Source: Zhuqueibacter pondensis (GTDB lineage Bacteria; Zhuqueibacterota; Zhuqueibacteria; Zhuqueibacterales; Zhuqueibacteraceae). Taken from it: a stretch of DNA of 64,000 bases. Both the position numbers and the translations under genes were made by a program. The notes beneath the pieces were generated by a model. That model had not been told where the DNA came from and made no database searches. It saw only the letters and a program-made list of their open reading frames with translations. The stretch lies in assembly GCA_034505955.1 (NCBI GenBank), contig JAPDQK010000015.1, positions 40,510 to 104,509 on the forward strand. The letters run 5' to 3'. Positions 60,485 through 64,000 of the stretch are shown one piece after another. Each line of letters starts with the position of its first letter. Positions within the stretch are counted from its first letter, which is position 1.

Positions 60485-63187
60485 ATGATGGGTCAAACCG
60501 TCCGCCTGCTCAAAGTCTTCATTGCCTCGCCCGGCGATGTGAAACTCGAGCGCGAAAAAGCCCGTGATGAAATTCTCAGCCTGCGGTCAGTAGCACAAAA
60601 GCATGGCTTTGATTTGCAACCCCTCGGCTGGGAAATTGACGCTGCGCCTGGAGCCGGTCGCCCGCAGGAGCTGATCAACTCCCTGGTGCGCGAATGCGAT
60701 TTGTTCATCGGCATTCTCTGGCGGCGCTTTGGCGTACCAACCGGTGAGGCCGAGTCCGGTACACTCGAAGAATTCAATCTCGCGCGTGAGCGTTTCGCCA
60801 AAGAACGCACGCCGGAAATCATGCTCTACTTCCGCGAAGTGCATCCGGATTTTCTCACTGATCCCGGGCCACAGTTGCAAAAAGTTCTAGATTTCAAAAA
60901 GCAACTTGAAGAAGGCCGTCTGGCGCTTTATTTCAACTATCGCGATCCGGAACATTTTGCGGCCTTGCTGCGCAAGCATGTCACCGACTGGTTGTTAAAA
61001 TTGGTCCCTACTCCCGATGATCAACCGTTAAGTGCTACTGCCACTGCTACTGTCCCTGAGGCTCCTCCCCTTTCCGCCTTCGCCGAACACCTCGAATATT
61101 GCCGCACCGAATTGCAGAAAACCGCACGACCACTAAGACTTCGGACTTTGAATTTGCCCCCACTCTTTCTCGAAGAAGTGGATGTCGAGCGTCCGCGCAA
61201 CATGAAAGTGAGTAACACCGTCAAAATGTTTCCTCGCTTGCTCATTCTCGGCGAACCTGGCGCCGGCAAAACCACCTCGCTCAAAAAGCTCGCCGCCGAA
61301 TATGCCGTATGGCGCGGCGAAGGCAAGGAACCCGGCCTCAACGAGCCGGAAGATTTCAACCTGCCGATTTTTGTCGATCTGTCTACTTATCCGACAGTTG
61401 CAGCAGGAGATCGAAGATACGGCTTGTGGCGACTGATTACCAGTAGTGTGCGGGGCGTACATGATGTCGATGTGCGCAAACGTCTCGCTGCCGGCGGTTG
61501 TTTGCTCTTGTTCGACGGCCTCAACGAAGTCGGCGAAGCGTTTGATGAAGTCGTGCATCAAATCCGCCATTTGGTTAATGAAATCCCCCACAATCGTTTT
61601 GTGGTCACCTGTCGGCCCGGCGTGTATCGCGATGAGCTGCGTAATGAGTTTATCAACTTTCAATTGGAGCGCTTGAGTAGCTTCAACGCCTCCAAAGTTT
61701 TGGAGATTGAAATCGGTGCCGAAAAAGCGCAAGCCGCGTGGAAAGCACTGGACGAATACACCCGCGATCTCTGCCGCAATCCGCTCATGCTCACTCTGCT
61801 CACCGATGAGCTCCGCGCCAGCGACACGCCGCCACAAAACCGCGCCCAACTCTTCGACCGCTTTGTAGACCGCTATCTGAGCGAATGGGCCCGTGTCAAA
61901 GGCGCCGGTGCGGTACGAGTTGAAAAAGAAATTCTCTCGGCGCTGGCTTGGCGACTCGGCACCAACCGCACTCTGCTTTCCGCCGATGAAGCCGCCGCAG
62001 CCATGTCCGCCCGACTCGCCGAATTACAAAACAAGAAAGAAGCGCCTGCCGATATCAATGTCGCTGAATTGAACCGCGAATTCCTCCACCACGGTCTGCT
62101 GCGCGAAAGCGCTGGACAAACCGGCTTCTTTCATCAAGCGGTGCAGGAGTATTTCTTTGCTCGTGAAGTGGCGTTGCACCAGCCGGTGGAGTTTGTGTTA
62201 AAGCACGTTGGCGATCCGGAATGGACAGAGGTTTTGGTATTTGTGTGCGGGCTGGTCGAGGATGCGACGGAGGTGGTGAGGGAGGTGATGAAGGTGGATC
62301 CGTATTTGGCGGCGAGGTGTGTAACATACTCAAAAAGTATTGACAGTAATCTGGTTGACAAGTTGGCAATCATTTTGATTAAAGATATTGCCTCAAAGTT
62401 TGACGCCGGCATCTGGTTCGGGCAACTATACGATGCAATGTCTGACATCCTGTTGATCAGGATAAAATGCAAAACCAGAAGCCTGCAAACTCTTTTTGAA
62501 CTTGCCTGTGAGGATCACAAGAGGGCTTACCGGCATCTTGCCCGGTTTCTTATTGGTGTTCGGGAATTGGAGGAGGCTATCTCTCTTCTGCCCCCCTTGA
62601 TCGAGAAAAATCCTCACGATGTTGAACTCAGGAGTCGACTCGCCATAGCCTATCGTCTGGCCGGCAGGTTTGAAGAATCGATCCAATGTCTCAAAGAAGC
62701 GCTGGCGATTGCGAGTGAAAATTCCTGGCTGTGGGGTAACTTGGGGAGAACTTACAAGGAGATGAAGAACTACGCCTTGGCCACTTTCTGTTTGCGCAAA
62801 GCGATAGAACTTGATTACGACAACTGTTGGGCACGCACCCATCTCGGCCTTGCGTTGCTGGAAAAGGGCAACAGTGAAGAGGCTTTGGAGCAATTCAATT
62901 TGGCAATCTCAATCGATGAGGCTTATGGCTGGCCTCATATTGGGCGGGCAGAGATTTATCTTCACCATCTTCGCGACCCAAAGCGCGCCGTCAAGGAGTT
63001 TGAGGTTGCCCTTCAATATGAGGTTCGGCCATATCGCAGGCACAGGCCTCTTGCCGGCCTCGCCCGCGCCCTCGAGGCCGCCGGCCGCACCGCCGAAGCC
63101 CGGCAGCGGTATCAGGAATATCTCGACCGCTTCCCCTGGGGCGAGCATGCGCCAGAGGCGCTGGCGGCGTTGGAGAGGTTGCAATGA
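60485..63187 (+). CDS. DUF4062-NACHT-TPR protein (NLR-like, candidate antiphage defence)
   Basis: 900 residues. Residues 7-170 are a DUF4062 domain (VRLLKVFIASPGDVKLEREK, GWEIDAAPGAGRPQELINS, CDLFIGILWRRFGVPTG), a TIR-like alpha/beta fold found as sensor or effector in STAND proteins. Residues 250-600 are a NACHT NTPase: Walker A LILGEPGAGKTTSLKKLA (256-264), Walker B CLLLFDGLNEV (339-349), NRFVVTCRP sensor and DLCRNPLMLTLLTDEL winged-helix start. TPR-like repeats follow from about 730 (VELRSRLAIAYRLAGRFEESI, WLWGNLGRTYKEMKNYALA, CWARTHLGLALLEKGNSEEA) and probably sense the target. The ATG at 60485 (or 60488) begins right at the DUF4062 strand but has a weak ribosome-binding site; an upstream ATG at 60395 lies too near the promoter. 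Confidence 0.88.
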   Translation: MMGQTVRLLKVFIASPGDVKLEREKARDEILSLRSVAQKHGFDLQPLGWEIDAAPGAGRPQELINSLVRECDLFIGILWRRFGVPTGEAESGTLEEFNLARERFAKERTPEIMLYFREVHPDFLTDPGPQLQKVLDFKKQLEEGRLALYFNYRDPEHFAALLRKHVTDWLLKLVPTPDDQPLSATATATVPEAPPLSAFAEHLEYCRTELQKTARPLRLRTLNLPPLFLEEVDVERPRNMKVSNTVKMFPRLLILGEPGAGKTTSLKKLAAEYAVWRGEGKEPGLNEPEDFNLPIFVDLSTYPTVAAGDRRYGLWRLITSSVRGVHDVDVRKRLAAGGCLLLFDGLNEVGEAFDEVVHQIRHLVNEIPHNRFVVTCRPGVYRDELRNEFINFQLERLSSFNASKVLEIEIGAEKAQAAWKALDEYTRDLCRNPLMLTLLTDELRASDTPPQNRAQLFDRFVDRYLSEWARVKGAGAVRVEKEILSALAWRLGTNRTLLSADEAAAAMSARLAELQNKKEAPADINVAELNREFLHHGLLRESAGQTGFFHQAVQEYFFAREVALHQPVEFVLKHVGDPEWTEVLVFVCGLVEDATEVVREVMKVDPYLAARCVTYSKSIDSNLVDKLAIILIKDIASKFDAGIWFGQLYDAMSDILLIRIKCKTRSLQTLFELACEDHKRAYRHLARFLIGVRELEEAISLLPPLIEKNPHDVELRSRLAIAYRLAGRFEESIQCLKEALAIASENSWLWGNLGRTYKEMKNYALATFCLRKAIELDYDNCWARTHLGLALLEKGNSEEALEQFNLAISIDEAYGWPHIGRAEIYLHHLRDPKRAVKEFEVALQYEVRPYRRHRPLAGLARALEAAGRTAEARQRYQEYLDRFPWGEHAPEALAALERLQ

Positions 63188-63221
63188 CGTTGCCCATGAA
63201 TGGAGCAGGCTAAAATGTGAA

Positions 63222-63294
63222 AGGCCGATGAATCGGCCTAAATGGAACTTTTTAGAGAGAAGACGGGTTTACTCGTCTTGCATTTTTTAGCCCT
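63222..63294 (+). terminator. Hairpins between convergent genes
   Basis: AGGCCGAT / ATCGGCCT (63222-63229, 63232-63239) is a perfect eight-base stem with a two-base loop, followed by a short T-run. A second stem AGACG / CGTCT near 63260-63277 is followed by TTGCATTTTTT. They suit a terminator for the NACHT gene. Confidence 0.6.
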
Positions 63295-63354
63295 GTCGTT
63301 CACGGCGGAGCGACCATGATCCGTGGTGCAAGAGGCACTGGCAGCGTTGGCGCC

Positions 63355-63645
63355 TCAAACCTCGACACCTTCGTATTTTTCGTATTCTTCTTCCGTCATG
63401 GCGCTCAAACGGCTGATAAAGAGGTCTCCATCAAGGTTCAGTTTGGCATGTATAAAATCAAAGAGGCTATCATGCCGCTCAGAACGTCGCCAGTTTTCAA
63501 ATCCTTTACGGGCCACGACGATCACATGAACATTTGAGCCGACGCCGCTGGGCTGAACATCTATTAGCGTGATTTCAACGTTATGAATATGCGCCCATTC
63601 TTCAATTGCCGCGCGAAGCTCTTTTAAAAGTGAAGTTTTCATCAT
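63355..63645 (-). CDS. Small hypothetical protein
   Basis: A 96-residue protein with no family I recognise. MKTSLLKELRAAIEEWAHIHNVEITLIDVQPSG is followed by NVHVIVVARKGFENWRRSERHDSLFDFIHAKLNLDGDLFISRLSAMTEEEYEKYE: helix, two beta strands, and a helical acidic end, plausibly a swivelling-type alpha/beta fold. GAGG lies a few bases before the double ATG. It starts six bases after the stop of the gene before it, so the two are co-transcribed and the layout resembles toxin-antitoxin or HEPN-partner pairs; this is inference only. Confidence 0.65.
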   Translation of the reverse strand: MMKTSLLKELRAAIEEWAHIHNVEITLIDVQPSGVGSNVHVIVVARKGFENWRRSERHDSLFDFIHAKLNLDGDLFISRLSAMTEEEYEKYEGVEV

Positions 63646-63651
63646 TGGACC

Positions 63652-64000
63652 TCAAAAATATTGTGAAAAAAGTGTTAATAAACCGTGCGACGGATCAAAG
63701 AGTGCCTTATCACAATCATCAGAATCTTGTTGGGTTTTGATGGCGCCTTCATAACGCAGCGTCATCGTCCAATGATCTTGAATCTTCGAGAAATTTTTGT
63801 GTAAAGCGGTATCGGCCTCGAAACGAGTTTGTTGGCCGCTACAATAAAGCAACAAATCAAGACATGGACTTGAAAGATGGTCGGTAGTCTGAAAACACCG
63901 AGAGGCTTGCAGAGCACCAATTTCAGCGCCAGTTCGAGCAATATTCCGGCATACAAGATAGCGCCTGACCATCTGCCCGCTGCGCGTAGGGCATCGTACT
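63652..64000 (-). CDS. Hypothetical protein, possible HEPN-like, truncated by window edge
   Basis: The last 106 codons from an ATG at 63970-63972; the frame stays open to the window edge, so the true N-terminus lies outside. Seen: TGAEIGALQASRCFQTTDHLSSPCLDLLLYCSGQQTRFEADTALHKNF and HWTMTLRYEGAIKTQQDSDDCDKALFDPSHGLLTLFSQYF. The alternation of helical stretches and the LRYEG...DPSHGLLTLF ending recall HEPN-like small proteins, but I cannot demonstrate this. A copy of the dispersed palindrome (63975-63992) lies inside the frame close to the edge, so the gene could also be interrupted there. Confidence 0.5.
   Translation of the reverse strand, partial: VRCPTRSGQMVRRYLVCRNIARTGAEIGALQASRCFQTTDHLSSPCLDLLLYCSGQQTRFEADTALHKNFSKIQDHWTMTLRYEGAIKTQQDSDDCDKALFDPSHGLLTLFSQYF
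63975..63992. repeat. Possible member of the dispersed palindromic repeat
   Basis: GCCC...GGGC around GCTGCGCGTA; similar in core to the other copies, but it lies at the window edge and inside an open frame. Confidence 0.35.

Overview
The window reads as chromosomal DNA of a Gram-negative bacterium. The evidence is an outer-membrane polysaccharide exporter (Wza type), a lipoprotein, a multihaem c-type cytochrome, and remnants and one intact copy of FlgD-like C-terminal modules of the kind used as sorting domains in the FCB superphylum. PEGA/DUF5683 and Fn3 envelope proteins fit the same picture. I infer an uncultured FCB-group lineage (KSB1- or Calditrichota-like), but no rRNA or tRNA is present to confirm it.

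Layout. 1-5.1 kb: a heme oxygenase cut by the left edge, a duplicated tail of a DUF512 gene beside a VapBC-type toxin-antitoxin pair, the full DUF512 radical-SAM gene, a group II amino-acid decarboxylase, and a two-gene unit of small unknown proteins with its own promoter. 5.3-6.9 kb: a secreted class C beta-lactamase-like serine hydrolase. 7.0-9.9 kb: a decayed accessory zone with a palindrome, a broken IS3-family element, two protein remnants and members of a dispersed short palindromic repeat.

9.9-58.5 kb: one very long exopolysaccharide (EPS) locus, almost entirely on the minus strand and read from 58.5 kb towards 9.9 kb. It starts with the priming sugar transferase, envelope proteins, Wza and Wzz. 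Then come a STAS-HTH protein, a TPR protein, a BY-kinase-like ATPase, a sugar epimerase, exosortase-type deacetylase and FemAB proteins, glycosyltransferases, a nucleotide-sugar dehydrogenase and a heparinase-like protein. A central segment holds a degenerate acyl-CoA ligase half, an FtsZ-like GTPase with a long fused tail, and a multihaem cytochrome with TPRs. Several APH-like and thymidylate-kinase-like phosphotransferases, the flippase, the O-antigen ligase-like polymerase and a secreted heparinase-like protein follow. The locus ends with an acyl carrier protein / LarA-like racemase / acyl-CoA ligase cassette, WecB and a FlgD-like secreted protein. Many neighbours overlap by 1-29 bases, so long polycistronic units are likely. 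The gene content matches exosortase-associated EPS loci, but no exosortase gene is visible. A HEPN-MNT toxin-antitoxin pair with a perfect-spacing promoter sits against the operon direction at 21.6-22.4 kb.

58.5-64 kb: a 0.9 kb non-coding leader, an orphan CoA-transferase beta subunit, a promoter-driven DUF4062-NACHT-TPR protein resembling bacterial NLR-like defence proteins, and two small minus-strand genes running off the right edge.

The most unusual elements are the archaeal-looking FtsZ with a degenerate Hpt-like module inside an EPS operon, the ACP-LarA-ligase cassette that could install a hydroxyacyl decoration, the STAS-transposase-type-HTH fusion, and the DUF4062-NACHT-TPR protein.
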